NCBI GenBank assembly: GCA_030549905.1
Contig: JAUQQK010000003.1
Coordinates: 58,401-122,400 of the forward strand
Origin: Aquificota bacterium
Lineage (GTDB): Bacteria > Aquificota > Aquificia > Aquificales > Aquificaceae
DNA length: 64,000 nt
Direction of reading: 5' to 3'
This document shows, piece by piece, positions 17,506 through 26,944 of the stretch. Position 1 is the stretch's first letter. The number at the start of each line of letters is the position of its first letter. The translations under genes and the position numbers were made by a program. The notes beneath the pieces are model-generated. The model was not told where the DNA came from and did not search any database. It worked only from the letters and a program-made list of their open reading frames with translations.

Positions 17506-18350
17506 TTTTCACCTATTACTAATATGGCTCCTGGTCTTTTTATTCTTGGAGCCAATACCTCCATAACTCTGAAGTGATGCACCATGTTGGTGCTTTCCAC
17601 ATAGGCAAGGCTTATATCAAGTCCTATAACTATATCCATGTTCTGCGGTCCAGCGGACACTAAGATAGCCTTTCCTTCCGGCACTATGGGTGTGTGGAAT
17701 ACGCCTTCCACCAGTTTGTTTATCTGCTCTATTTCTAAAAGTCCCGTGTTGTGATATACTCTGTTGAGCTTAAAGTATTCTCTTGGGTTCAGTAAAAGGT
17801 AGTAGGGACCATAAAAACCCTTTTCAGAGAGCTTTGAAACCGCTAAAGCTACATCATTAAAGGCATTGCCCATTACATCCCAGTCGCTCATGGATATGCT
17901 CTGCCTTCCTTCCACCGTTAAAAAACCCTCTATTTCTAACTTTTTGTTTCCATGTATGATAAGTGTATCTTCAGCCACCGCTGTGGCAAAGGCGGCGGCG
18001 CTTGCCTGAGAGGTGTCTATGGGCAGGTTAAACTGCCTGTAGTATTCCAGGTCCCTCCAGCCTATGGAAAAGGGTTTGTATATGGTGGGCATGGTTATAT
18101 ACCTTCTCTTTCCTGTCCTGACAGGCTCGCATGTTTCAGACTCCTCGCCGGGTTTTACTTCACACACACCCGGCTCCACACCAAGATACACATCATAAGC
18201 TATTACCTGATGACCCACGCCTACGGGACCTACCACAGGCATAAACCTTCTACATATGAGGCTCTTTTTTGCCACGTTGATTATAGCTTCCTCTAAGGCG
18301 TTCCACTCTTCAAAGGTTAATGGCGACTGGTCTCTTCCAAGAAAATCCAT
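17502..18350 (-). CDS. Encapsulin shell protein (family 1, HK97 fold)
   Basis: 282 aa. The N-terminus MDFLGRDQSPLTFEEWNALE and SLICRRF..V.GPVG.G match the N-arm and first helix of family 1 encapsulins (compare MEFLKR..APLT..QW..I in Thermotoga). The fold continues through ...EDTLIIHG....EGFL, GPYYLLLNPREYFKL, KLVEGVFHTPIVPEGKAILVS and DIVIGLDISLAYVES. The E-loop region (about residues 55-85) carries an insertion with two cysteines. Encapsulins self-assemble into cytoplasmic protein compartments that package enzymes. AGGAGG precedes ATG 18350. No DyP peroxidase, ferritin-like protein or other standard cargo lies beside it. Confidence 0.88.
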   Translation of the reverse strand: MDFLGRDQSPLTFEEWNALEEAIINVAKKSLICRRFMPVVGPVGVGHQVIAYDVYLGVEPGVCEVKPGEESETCEPVRTGKRRYITMPTIYKPFSIGWRDLEYYRQFNLPIDTSQASAAAFATAVAEDTLIIHGNKKLEIEGFLTVEGRQSISMSDWDVMGNAFNDVALAVSKLSEKGFYGPYYLLLNPREYFKLNRVYHNTGLLEIEQINKLVEGVFHTPIVPEGKAILVSAGPQNMDIVIGLDISLAYVESTNMVHHFRVMEVLAPRIKRPGAILVIGEK

Positions 18351-18368
18351 TTTCTAACCTCCTTATCT

Positions 18369-19412
18369 TTAAATTATACGCCAGTATTCTTCAAAGGCTA
18401 TCCATGTGAGCCTTATCCTCCTTTCAAGGTTATCCCAGCTTTTCATGTGCCTTCTTCTTTTTTCAGCAGCCCTCCAGAGGCTTTCTCCAAAGGTATCAGT
18501 GGCTTCCTCCTCAAACTCTTCTGGACTGCCCTCCGCTATAGCTCTTCCAGCCATGGCTCCAGAAAGGACCGCGTTGGCTATTCCTCCACCGGTGATGGGG
18601 TGGCAAAAGCCTCCCGCATCTCCCACTAACAAAACCCTTCCCCTCACAAGAGGTAGTAGCCCCTCCGCAGGTATCCACCCGCCAGTCCTCTTTAAAACTT
18701 TATCTTCCACAAGCCCTTCAGAGACCACCTCTTTGAGAAACCTTTTTAGGCTATCCATCACATTTACCCCGTATTCCGGGTCAATACCCACGCCCACATT
18801 TGCCACTTTTCCCTTAGGGAATACCCAGCCGTAGCCTCCGGGTATGTAGTCTCTGAAGTATATAAGCAGGTCTTCAAGGCTTTTCCTTAAAGGCATGGTA
18901 GCCTGCGCGGTTGTAAGAAACTGGCTTGTTCTTTTGCCCGTCAGCTTTGACACCCTTGACATGGGACCATCAGCCCCCACCACCCAGTCCGCACATACGC
19001 TAAACCTACTTCTTGTGTCTATATGCTCAAGCCATATACGGTCATCTTCAAAACCTAAGAAGGCAGTTCTCAGCATATATGTGGCTCCCCTTTCCTGAGC
19101 CAGGTCCGCAATAAGTTTATCAAAGTGCTCCCTTTCTAACATAAAGCCCTCAGACCACATGCTTACCGTCTCTCCCCAGGGAGTAAAATGCAGCATGTTT
19201 TTAACCCTCTTGGCTATTACCTTGTCAGCAAAAAACTCTCTGTATCTGTGGGCTAACTGAAGGGGAACAAACTCTGCACACTGGACTGGCGTCCCTATTT
19301 TTTTCTTTATGTCCACCACTAAGACACGAAGCCCAGCCTTTGAAAGCTCGTAGGCGCATGTGGAACCAGCAGGTCCGCCACCAATTATGACTACATCAAA
19401 ATCCCTTTTCAT
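18369..19412 (-). CDS. Geranylgeranyl reductase-like FAD-dependent oxidoreductase
   Basis: 347 aa. N-terminal dinucleotide-binding motif VVIIGGGPAGSTCAYELSKA, CAEFVP, VVGADGPMSRV, and the second FAD motif VLLVGDAGGFCHPITGGGI. It belongs to the geranylgeranyl reductase/digeranylglycerophospholipid reductase group that saturates isoprenoid chains; a role in quinone side-chain or lipid modification is inference. It overlaps the HU-like gene by 17 bases and precedes the encapsulin gene by 18. Confidence 0.85.
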   Translation of the reverse strand: MKRDFDVVIIGGGPAGSTCAYELSKAGLRVLVVDIKKKIGTPVQCAEFVPLQLAHRYREFFADKVIAKRVKNMLHFTPWGETVSMWSEGFMLEREHFDKLIADLAQERGATYMLRTAFLGFEDDRIWLEHIDTRSRFSVCADWVVGADGPMSRVSKLTGKRTSQFLTTAQATMPLRKSLEDLLIYFRDYIPGGYGWVFPKGKVANVGVGIDPEYGVNVMDSLKRFLKEVVSEGLVEDKVLKRTGGWIPAEGLLPLVRGRVLLVGDAGGFCHPITGGGIANAVLSGAMAGRAIAEGSPEEFEEEATDTFGESLWRAAEKRRRHMKSWDNLERRIRLTWIAFEEYWRII

Positions 19413-19674
19413 TCTTTGAAAAAACCTTTGAAGGTTTGAAGCCTATTGTGTATCTTTCATCCACATAGGATTCAATTCCGGTTTTGGGGTTCTTTATAAA
19501 CCTACCGCTGAGCCGTTTTATTCTAAAAACTCCAAACCCTCTTAGCTCAACTCTACCCTTTTCAACTACCAGTCCCACAAGCTCTTCAAAAAAACACTCA
19601 ACAAACCTTCTTGCCTCCTCTTTGCTTATCTTGAACTCCTTTCTCAAACTATTTATTAGCTGGGCTTTTCTCAT
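19396..19674 (-). CDS. HU/IHF-family DNA-binding protein
   Basis: A 92-aa protein. The dimerising helices at residues 1-45 (KAQLINSLRKEFKISKEEA) are followed by GRVELRGFGVFRIK and the DNA-binding arm RFIKNPKTGIES, then FKPSK, all typical of HU/IHF. The start at 19674 is chosen because GGAGG lies 6 bases upstream; an in-frame codon at 19689 has no such site. It overlaps lptA by 26 bases. Confidence 0.88.
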   Translation of the reverse strand: MRKAQLINSLRKEFKISKEEARRFVECFFEELVGLVVEKGRVELRGFGVFRIKRLSGRFIKNPKTGIESYVDERYTIGFKPSKVFSKNEKGF

Positions 19675-20098
19675 TTTTCTCCTCCACATAAAAGGTTCTA
19701 ACCCTTGATTTTTTGCTTACAGCAACCGCCCTGTCTTCCTTCCTGTAATAAACTATCTCTTCCGCCTCCACAAAATTCTGACCATCTTCCACCCTTGCCT
19801 TTCCTGTAAGGGTTATAATGTCCCTTACAAAGTCATAGTGCATTCTGTCCGCAAAGGCTCTTCTATTGCCCTCCTCATACCTAACATTTCCCTCCGCTTC
19901 CGCATGCTTTGCCTTTTTGTTCTCGTCAAGGTAGATGACCACCTTATCCGCCTTCAATATGGCGTTTCCTCTTGAAAGCCTTACATTTCCCGTGTATATT
20001 ATCCTGTCCTTTTCGTAGTTTAGCCTGTCCGCCTCACCCACTATGGGCTGTGCCTTCATAATAAGAGGGGTTAGCAGCAACAGTAGGAGCTTTTTCAT
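19649..20098 (-). CDS. lptA: LptA-like periplasmic LPS transport protein (OstA domain)
   Basis: 149 aa with a signal peptide (residues 1-16, ending MKAQ) and the beta-jellyroll OstA repeat: GEADRLNYEKDRIIYTGNVRL, ADKVVIYLDE, AEGNVRYEE, GKARVEDG. LptA bridges inner and outer membranes in LPS transport. The 4-base overlap with lptC and the adjacent kdsC support the call. It shows the organism is diderm. Confidence 0.85.
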   Translation of the reverse strand: MKKLLLLLLTPLIMKAQPIVGEADRLNYEKDRIIYTGNVRLSRGNAILKADKVVIYLDENKKAKHAEAEGNVRYEEGNRRAFADRMHYDFVRDIITLTGKARVEDGQNFVEAEEIVYYRKEDRAVAVSKKSRVRTFYVEEKNEKSPANK

Positions 20099-20586
20099 TC
20101 TAACTTTACCCTTGCCTTATTTATCATAACCTTCATGGGCTTCAGTGTAATCTCAAAGCCTTTACCTTCTACCTCTTTCCCTTCCTCAATGAGCTTTATG
20201 TATCCTTCTCCCCATATTTTTCCTTCTCTTAAGCTTACAAAGGCTTCCCTCGTATATGCTTTGCTGTCTTTATAAATAAGCTCTACGTCCTCTGTTAGCC
20301 TTGCTTCCCCCTTTTCCCTGTCTATGTATGCTTTTTTTGCCCTTATAAAGGCCTCCTTTCCATCAAGAACCGCCTCCTCAAATTTCACATCTTTTCCCAC
20401 TACTTCTAAAACCCTTCCCTTTACAGTCCATTCAATGCCCCCTTTACCATACACCCTTATGCTGACGCCCTCAAGCGTGCTGACCGTTTTATCAGGTAGC
20501 TGGCTACTTTCAAAGCTTTTAACATACAGGCTCAGCAGGTAAGAGAGCCATATGACAGAAAGGCTTATGAAAAGGCTTCTAACCAT
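20095..20586 (-). CDS. lptC: LptC-like LPS transport protein
   Basis: A 163-aa bitopic protein: one N-terminal membrane helix (residues 4-22) and a periplasmic beta-rich OstA/LptC domain ([49 protein letters not shown]). LptC receives LPS from LptB2FG. It overlaps kdsC by 8 bases and lptA by 4. Confidence 0.8.
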   Translation of the reverse strand: MVRSLFISLSVIWLSYLLSLYVKSFESSQLPDKTVSTLEGVSIRVYGKGGIEWTVKGRVLEVVGKDVKFEEAVLDGKEAFIRAKKAYIDREKGEARLTEDVELIYKDSKAYTREAFVSLREGKIWGEGYIKLIEEGKEVEGKGFEITLKPMKVMINKARVKLE

Positions 20587-21133
20587 CGTAGAGTTTAATT
20601 ATATCCTCCCACTGACCCCTGAGCCTCAGGATTAGTTCAGCCACTTCCCTTACAGCACCTTCACCTCCCTTAAGGCTTGTTATGTATAGAGCATGCTTCT
20701 TTACTTCCAGTGGTGCGTCAAAGACCGCCACAGGAAAGCCCACCCTTTTGAGTAGCGGTATATCCACCAGGTCATCACCCACAAAGGCAACCTCCTCAGG
20801 CTCCAAGGATAGTTTTTTAAGAAGCTCCTCAAAGACAGGAAGCTTTTCATGCCTTCCAAGATGGAAGTGCCTTATTCCGAGCTCTTCAAGCCTGTTTATT
20901 AGAGCCATATTTTCCCTTCCAGAAAGGACGCCCACCTCTATACCGCACCTCTGCAGGAGCTTTATGCCAAGCCCATCTCTCACATGAAATACCTTTAGCT
21001 CCTCACCCCTTTCCGTGTAGTAAAGCCTTCCGTCAGTGAGAACCCCATCCACATCAAGGAGGAGGAGCTTAAGCCTCTTTGCCCTTTCCTTCAGGTCTGA
21101 GCGTAGCTCTCCTTTAGCTTCCTTATCCTCCAT
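20579..21133 (-). CDS. kdsC: 3-deoxy-D-manno-octulosonate 8-phosphate phosphatase
   Basis: A 184-aa HAD phosphatase without a cap domain. Motif I is [16 protein letters not shown], motif II LSGREN, motif III K near residue 117, and motif [14 protein letters not shown]. It releases KDO from KDO-8-phosphate for lipopolysaccharide core synthesis. The start overlaps the helicase end by 43 bases. Confidence 0.93.
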   Translation of the reverse strand: MEDKEAKGELRSDLKERAKRLKLLLLDVDGVLTDGRLYYTERGEELKVFHVRDGLGIKLLQRCGIEVGVLSGRENMALINRLEELGIRHFHLGRHEKLPVFEELLKKLSLEPEEVAFVGDDLVDIPLLKRVGFPVAVFDAPLEVKKHALYITSLKGGEGAVREVAELILRLRGQWEDIIKLYDG

Positions 21134-22191
21134 AGGGCTCTGCTGTCCTCTGGCGTTATAAGGCTGTATGCCTTTCCATAAGCTCCAATCCTTCCTGTCC
21201 TTCCTATGCGGTGTATATAAACTTCTGGGTCTTCCGGTATGTGATAGTTTATAACAAGGCTCACACCCTTTATATCAAGACCCCTTGAAGCCACGTCTGT
21301 AGCCACCACAATCCTCACCTTACCTTCTCTAAAGAGTCTCAAAGAGTTTTCCCTCTGTCTCTGGCTCATATCTCCATGCAAGGAGACCACATTAAAGCCC
21401 CTTCTTTTCAACTCTTCCGTTATTTCCTTGGCGTCCTTTTTGGTCTTTACGAAAACTATAATCTTTTCTAACATGTGTTCTCTGAGTATCTTCTCAAGTT
21501 CTGAAAGTTTCTGCTTTGAAGAGCTAAGCTTTATGAGCCTTTCCTCTATCTTTGGCTTTAGCTCCTCTGTTATAACCTTCACAAACTTGTAGTCCCTCCT
21601 CAGGTGTCTTTTTGCCAGCTCTTCTACCTCCCTTGGAATGGTGGCTGAGAAGAAAAAGTTCTGTCTTTCCTTTGGAAGCTGGCTTATGAGCCACTCAATA
21701 TCCTCTATAAAGCCCATGTCAAGCATGCGGTCTGCCTCATCGAGCACAAAGTATCTGAGCTCATCATAGTTTAAAAGTCCCCTCATGGTAAGGTCCTTAA
21801 TCCTTCCAGGCGTGCCGACCGCTATGTGGGGCGTGGTCTTCCACAGAAGCTGTAAATCCTTCTGCACGGGCGTGCCACCATAAAAGCTGAATACCTTTAG
21901 CCTCTTATACTTGGAAAGGGCTTGTAGTTGCTCTTTTACCTGAAGGGCGAGCTCTCTTGTGGGTGTAAGGATTAATGCCTTTAGCCCATCATCCTTTTCC
22001 GTACCCTCGATTATGGGTATGCCAAAGGCAGCCGTCTTGCCCGTTCCTGTTGCCGCCTGACCCAGTATGTCGTAGCCTTTCAGAGCCAAGGGTATGGCTT
22101 CCTTCTGTATTGGTGTGGGCTTTTCAAAGCCCATGTCTTTTAGTGCCCTCTGTATGTTTGGGCTTAGCTGTGTGAAACAAAAGTCCATCAT
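21091..22191 (-). CDS. DEAD-box RNA helicase
   Basis: 366 aa with only the two-RecA core: Q motif FEKPTPIQ, motif I AATGTGKT, Ia [38 protein letters not shown] and [10 protein letters not shown]. There is no C-terminal RNA-binding tail. The start is ATG 22191 or the adjacent 22188; the latter has the better spacing (5 bases) from GGAGG. It is the first gene of the kdsC-lpt-encapsulin unit. Confidence 0.95.
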   Translation of the reverse strand: MMDFCFTQLSPNIQRALKDMGFEKPTPIQKEAIPLALKGYDILGQAATGTGKTAAFGIPIIEGTEKDDGLKALILTPTRELALQVKEQLQALSKYKRLKVFSFYGGTPVQKDLQLLWKTTPHIAVGTPGRIKDLTMRGLLNYDELRYFVLDEADRMLDMGFIEDIEWLISQLPKERQNFFFSATIPREVEELAKRHLRRDYKFVKVITEELKPKIEERLIKLSSSKQKLSELEKILREHMLEKIIVFVKTKKDAKEITEELKRRGFNVVSLHGDMSQRQRENSLRLFREGKVRIVVATDVASRGLDIKGVSLVINYHIPEDPEVYIHRIGRTGRIGAYGKAYSLITPEDSRALWRIRKLKESYAQT

Positions 22192-22217
22192 ATCCTCCTT
22201 TTTATGTGTGCTTTTTA

Positions 22218-22246
22218 ATTATAGGCTATTTTTTTAAAAATGCCAG
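22218..22246 (-). promoter_or_regulatory. Promoter of the helicase-kdsC-lpt-encapsulin operon
   Basis: Minus strand: CTGGCA (22241-22246), 17-base spacer, TATAAT (22218-22223), 26 bases before the helicase start. No other clear promoter is seen before the encapsulin gene, because all intervening genes overlap or abut. Confidence 0.55.
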
Positions 22247-22307
22247 ATTAAGAAAATAAGAATATTCTCACTTTGATATCTTAGAAGAGTTCCTTTGAAA
22301 ATTTGAA

Positions 22308-22336
22308 TTGATGCCTGTTCTGTAGTGCTTTAAATT
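22308..22336 (+). promoter_or_regulatory. Possible promoter of the formate dehydrogenase operon
   Basis: TTGATG (22308-22313) and TAAATT (22331-22336) are 17 bases apart, about 30 bases upstream of the fdnG start. The match is moderate. No sigma54-type GG/GC pair was seen. Confidence 0.35.
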
Positions 22337-22366
22337 AAAAGCCAAAAGTGTAAGGAGGTGTGTAGT

Positions 22367-25300
22367 ATGGAGCTTACAAGGCGAAGTTTCCTTAAGATAG
22401 GAGGTATTTCTGCAGGTTCGGCCCTTATTGCTGGACTTGGCTTTGACCCAAAGCCGGCTATGGCGAGGGTTCAGGGGCTTAAAATATCAAACGCCAAGGC
22501 GGTAAAGAGCATATGTCCTTACTGTTCTGTATCCTGTGGTGTTATAATTTACACGCTTACTGACGGGGCGATGAACGTAAAACCCCGCGTGGTGCATGTG
22601 GAGGGGAACCCTGACGACCCGGTGAATAGGGGAACCCTGTGCCCGAAGGGAGCCACCCTAAAGGACTTTATCAATGCACCTAACAGACTTAAAAAGCCCC
22701 TTTACAGACCAGCAGGTGCAAAGGAGTGGAAGGAAATAAGCTGGGAAGAAGCCCTTGACAGGATAGCAAAGCTTATAAAGGATACGAGGGATAAGACCTT
22801 TATTGAGAGGGACGAAAAGGGTCAGTTGGTAAACAGGTGTGAAAGCATAGCCTGGGTAGTGGGTAGCACCATAGGAAACGAGGAGGGATACCTGTGGGTT
22901 AAGATGGGCGTAGCCCTCGGTCTTGTGGCGAGGGAAACTCAGGCGCGAATATGACACGCACCGACGGTGGCCAGTTTGGCCCCAAGGTTTGGAAGAGGTG
23001 CGATGACCAACGGATGGAACGATATAAAGAACGCAGACCTTGTCCTTGTAATGGGGGGCAACCCGGCGGAAAACCACCCATGCGGTTTCAAATGGGCTAT
23101 AAAAGCTCGTCAGGAGAGGGGTGCAAAGATAATATGCGTTGACCCAAGGTTCAACAGGACTGCGGCTGTATCTGACATATTCCTTCAGATAAGACCCGGC
23201 TCAGACCTTGCTTTTATGGGCGGTCTTATAAACTATGTGATACAGAACAAGAAATATAACGAAGAATACATAAAGCACTTTACGAACGCCCCATATATAG
23301 TGAAGGACACCTATAGCTTTGACCCGGCTACAGGTCTCTTTTCTGGCTATGACCCTGAGAAGAGGAAATACGACCAGTCCCTGTGGGGCTATGAACTTGA
23401 TGAAAAGGGTATGGCAAAGAAGGATATGACCCTTACGCACCCAAGGTGCGTCTTCCAGCTTATGAAAGAGTTCTACTCAAGATACACGCCTGAGGTGGTG
23501 GAAAAATTAACGGGAATTCCAAAGGAGAAGTTCTTAGAGGTGGCTAAGCTCATAGCGGAAACGGGAGCACCTGACAAGTCTATGACACACCTTTATGCTC
23601 TTGGATGGACCCATCACTCCTTTGGCGTTCAATTGATAGGCTCTATGGCTATTCTTCAACTTCTTCTTGGAAACATTGGCGTGCCGGGTGGTGGTGTGAA
23701 TGCTCTGAGAGGGCATTCAAACGTGCAGGGCATGACTGACCTCGCCGGCGAAGGCAGGTTCCTACCCGGATACCTGAAGCCACCGAAGGCAAGTGAGCAG
23801 ACCCTAAAGGACCACATAGATGCAAACACACCAAAAGCAGTGGACCTTTCTATGAATTACTGGTCCAACTACGGCAAATTCTATGTAAGCCTTCTAAAAG
23901 CCTGGTTTGGAAACGCAGCCACGCCGGAAAACGAGTTTGCCTACCACTACCTGCCAAAGATAGATAAGGTTATAGCTATGGACGAGATACTGGACAGGAT
24001 GTATAGGGGCAAGATGGAGGGAATGGTCTCCATAGGCATGAACATACTGGCAAGCAATCCCAATGTGAAGAAGATTTCTGAAGGTCTTGCCAAACTCAAG
24101 TGGCTTGTGGTGATGGACCCCTTTGAAACAGAAATGGCAAATTTCTGGAAGTATGTGCAGGACCCGTCAAAGGTGCAAACGGAAGTCTTCTTACTTCCTT
24201 CCGCCATATTCGCAGAGAAGGAGGGCTCCTACACCAATAGTGGTAGGGTTATAAAGTGGAAGTATAAGGCTGCTGAGCCTCCTGGTGATGCAAAGGATGA
24301 GTTCTGGGTGGCAGGACAGCTATGGAACAGGATAAAGAGCCTTTATCAGAAGGAAGGTGGTAAGTTCCCGGACCCCATACTGAACCTCACATGGAACTTT
24401 AAGAACCCCTACTATCCAACAGCTGAAGAGGTGCTACATGAGATGAACGGCTATGCCCTTGCGGACATTACAGACGAGAAGGGCAATGTGGTGGTTAAGA
24501 AGGGTGAGAGGGTGCCAGGCTTTGCTGTGCTGAAAGATGATGGCACCACCGCCTGCGGTATGTGGCTATATTCTGGAGTTTTCCCTCAGTCTGGAAACAG
24601 GGCAAAATCCACCGACCTTTCAGACCCGTCAGGGCTTGGTGTGTATGCAGGCTACGGCTACAGCTGGCCCGCCAACAGAAGAATCCTATACAACAGAGCC
24701 TCCGCAGACCCCTCTGGCAAGCCCTGGAGCCCCAAAAAGAAATACATATGGTGGAACGAGGCGGAGGGCAAATGGGTGGGTCATGATGTGCCAGACATAA
24801 AACCAGACCTTACCCCCGACTATGGACCCTTCATCATGCTGCCGGAAGGCAGGGGAAGGCTTTTTGCCGCCCAGCTTGTAGATGGGCCCTTCCCAGAACA
24901 TTATGAACCCTTTGAATCTCCTGTGGAAAACATACTGCATCCGAAAACGCCCCATAACCCCGTAGTTAAGGTTTATAAGTCTGACCTGGACCTTCTTGGC
25001 ACTCCCGATAAATTTCCCTATGTGGCAACTACATACAGGGTGGTGGAGCATTTCCACTACTGGACAAAGCATATATATGGAACCTCCGCCCTTGTGCCAA
25101 AGATGTTTATAGAACTTCCTGAAGAGCTGGCAAAGGAGCTGGGTATAAAGGCTGGAGATATCGTAAGAGTAAGCACTGCAAGGGGCTCCGCGGAGGGTTA
25201 TGCCCTTCCCACCAAGAGGATAAAGCCCCTTGTGATAAATGGTAAGAAGGTATATACGGTGGGCATACCTATACACTGGGGTAATGAGGGTGTGGTTAAG

Positions 25301-25402
25301 GGTGCCCTTGCCAATATGATAACGCCCTTCGTCTGGGACCCCAACTCCCAGACGCCAGAGTTTAAGGGCTTTCTATGCAAAGTGGAAAAGGTAAAGGCAT
25401 AA
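22367..25402 (+). CDS. fdnG: Formate dehydrogenase catalytic subunit, selenocysteine-containing
   Basis: 1011 aa, counting the in-frame TGA at 22952-22954 as selenocysteine 196. The residues around it (NQAR-type context ...TQARI-U-HAPTVASLAPRF, then GRGAMTN) match E. coli FdnG, where Sec is also residue 196. A twin-arginine signal (LTRRSFLK, residues 3-10) directs export. The 4Fe-4S ligands are C50, C53, C57 and C92. The molybdopterin/tungstopterin domains follow to a normal C-terminus. Start ATG 22367 has GGAGG 8 bases upstream. It oxidises formate (or reduces CO2) on the periplasmic face with FdnH and FdnI. Annotation as two separate genes would be wrong. Confidence 0.95.
22952..23002 (+). 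promoter_or_regulatory. Selenocysteine UGA codon and SECIS-like hairpin
   Basis: Directly after the TGA, CGCACC (22957-22962) pairs with GGTGCG (22997-23002), and an apical GGCC/GGCC stem (22969-22972 with 22978-22981) holds loop AGTTT containing the GU that SelB recognises in bacterial SECIS elements. The loop is about 19-23 bases after the TGA, the usual distance. Confidence 0.75.
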
Positions 25403-25413
25403 GGAGGTGAAAA

Positions 25414-26304
25414 ATGGCTACAGTGACCACAGAAGGAACGGTAGGCTTGGGGCTTAGGCGGGTCTCCGCCTCCAAAGCCCCCGACCAGAACATTAAAAAG
25501 TCAGACCAGCTTGCCATACTGGTGGATATATCAAGTTGTATAGGATGTAAGGCCTGTGAAGCTGCCTGTGCTCAGTGGCATGACCTGAAGCCACCGCTTC
25601 ATACAGAGGAAAAGCTCTTTACAGGCTACCAGTCTGGGCCGGGTCTTGCTCCAAACCTATTTATGTATATGAGGTTTCAGGAAGTGGAAATGGACAAGGG
25701 TCTTGTATGGGCTATCACCAAGTATCAGTGCATGCACTGTGCGGACCCAGGCTGCCTTAAGGCTTGTCCCTCTCCAGGTGCGATTATTCAATATACCAAT
25801 GGAATAGTGGACTTTGACCATTCCAAGTGCATAGGCTGTAAGTTTTGCCTTTCTGGATGTCCCTTTGATGTGCCAAGGTATGATGCCAACAATAAGCCCT
25901 GGAAGTGCAATTTCTGCGTGGATAGGGTTTCAAACGGTCTTGAGCCCATGTGTGTAAAGACCTGCCCCACAAACGCCCTACACTTTGGCACAAAGGAGGA
26001 GATGCTCATAAGGGCAAACAAGCTTCTTGAAGGGCTAAAGAAGAGGGGCTTTGACAAAGCTGCCGTATATGACCCTCCTGGCGTGGGTGGTACAGGCTAC
26101 ATATACCTGCTACCCCACGGCGATAAGCCGGAGATTTACGGGCTTCCTAAGGAGGCAAGCATATCACCGCTGGTGAGCCTATGGAAGGGTCCTGTAAAGC
26201 TTATAGGTTCCATAGTCCTGTGGGGCACTCTGTTGGGTGCCTTCCTGCAGCTCATACTCTTTGGACCCATAAAGGTGGGCAAAAAGGAGAAAAAGGAGGG
26301 CTAA
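25414..26304 (+). CDS. fdnH: Formate dehydrogenase iron-sulfur subunit
   Basis: 296 aa. Four ferredoxin-type cysteine clusters (CIGCKACEAAC, CMHCADPGCLKAC, CIGCKFCLSGC, and CNFC..CVKTC) bind four 4Fe-4S centres. A C-terminal membrane helix (about residues 262-285) anchors it, as in FdnH. It passes electrons from FdnG to the cytochrome b subunit. GGAGG precedes it, 11 bases after fdnG. Confidence 0.95.
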   Translation: MATVTTEGTVGLGLRRVSASKAPDQNIKKSDQLAILVDISSCIGCKACEAACAQWHDLKPPLHTEEKLFTGYQSGPGLAPNLFMYMRFQEVEMDKGLVWAITKYQCMHCADPGCLKACPSPGAIIQYTNGIVDFDHSKCIGCKFCLSGCPFDVPRYDANNKPWKCNFCVDRVSNGLEPMCVKTCPTNALHFGTKEEMLIRANKLLEGLKKRGFDKAAVYDPPGVGGTGYIYLLPHGDKPEIYGLPKEASISPLVSLWKGPVKLIGSIVLWGTLLGAFLQLILFGPIKVGKKEKKEG

Positions 26305-26307
26305 GTC

Positions 26308-26940
26308 ATGGAGGATGTAAAGAGGCTTGAAGAGATAGAAGTGGAGAGGTTTTCACGCTTTGACAGGTTTGTACACTGGCTCACCGCAGTGCCCTTTGTG
26401 TATCTTTTCCTTTCCGGGCTTGGCATGTATTCATCCAAATTTTCATGGCTTCTTCCTTTTCTTGGAGGAAGAGAGTTTTCTCCGTGGCTGCATAAGTGGG
26501 CTGGCGTAGTATTTGCGATAGGGGTTTTCCTCATGTTTATAAGGTGGGCAAAGGATTTTATGCTGGACAGCGATGATATACAGTGGCTTTCCAACGTAAA
26601 GCACTACATAAAGGGAGAAGAGGAAAAATTGCCAGAGGCTGGTAAATACAATGCAGGGCAAAAGGTCTTTGGCTGGCTTGTCTTCATAGGTGGTGCGGTC
26701 TTTTTGATAACAGGTATAGTTATGTGGTTCCCTGAGAGCTTCACACCTGCAATAGTTAGGCTTTCCATACTGCTACATGAAATAGCCTTTATAGTGGTTG
26801 GTGCGGGCTTCATAGTCCATGTTTATATGGGCACCATAGGAGTGCCAGGCTCTCTTTCTTCAATGATAACGGGCAAGGTGTCAGCCCTTTGGGCTATGGC
26901 TCACCATCCAAAGTGGTTTAGACAGATAATGGGGAGGTAA
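26308..26940 (+). CDS. fdnI: Formate dehydrogenase cytochrome b subunit
   Basis: A 210-aa membrane protein with four helices. The haem-ligand histidines sit in FVHWLTAVPF, LHKWAGVVF and HEIAFIVVGAGFIVHVYMG, as in the FdnI/cytochrome b556 family. It reduces the quinone pool. The ATG follows the fdnH stop by 3 bases. Confidence 0.93.
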   Translation: MEDVKRLEEIEVERFSRFDRFVHWLTAVPFVYLFLSGLGMYSSKFSWLLPFLGGREFSPWLHKWAGVVFAIGVFLMFIRWAKDFMLDSDDIQWLSNVKHYIKGEEEKLPEAGKYNAGQKVFGWLVFIGGAVFLITGIVMWFPESFTPAIVRLSILLHEIAFIVVGAGFIVHVYMGTIGVPGSLSSMITGKVSALWAMAHHPKWFRQIMGR

Positions 26941-26944
26941 AGTT

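Noticed and set aside
17502..18350. Prophage capsid instead of encapsulin (both HK97 fold)
   Set aside because: No phage portal, terminase, protease or tail genes are near, and the N-arm motif and length match cellular family 1 encapsulins.
22952..22954. In-frame stop splitting formate dehydrogenase into 198-aa and 811-aa pieces (pseudogene or frameshift)
   Set aside because: The TGA aligns with selenocysteine 196 of FdnG, a SECIS-like hairpin follows, and a tRNA-Sec gene lies in the same operon.
24686..25276. 196-codon minus-strand frame inside fdnG
   Set aside because: No ribosome site or recognisable family, and composition is that of an antisense shadow of a conserved gene.
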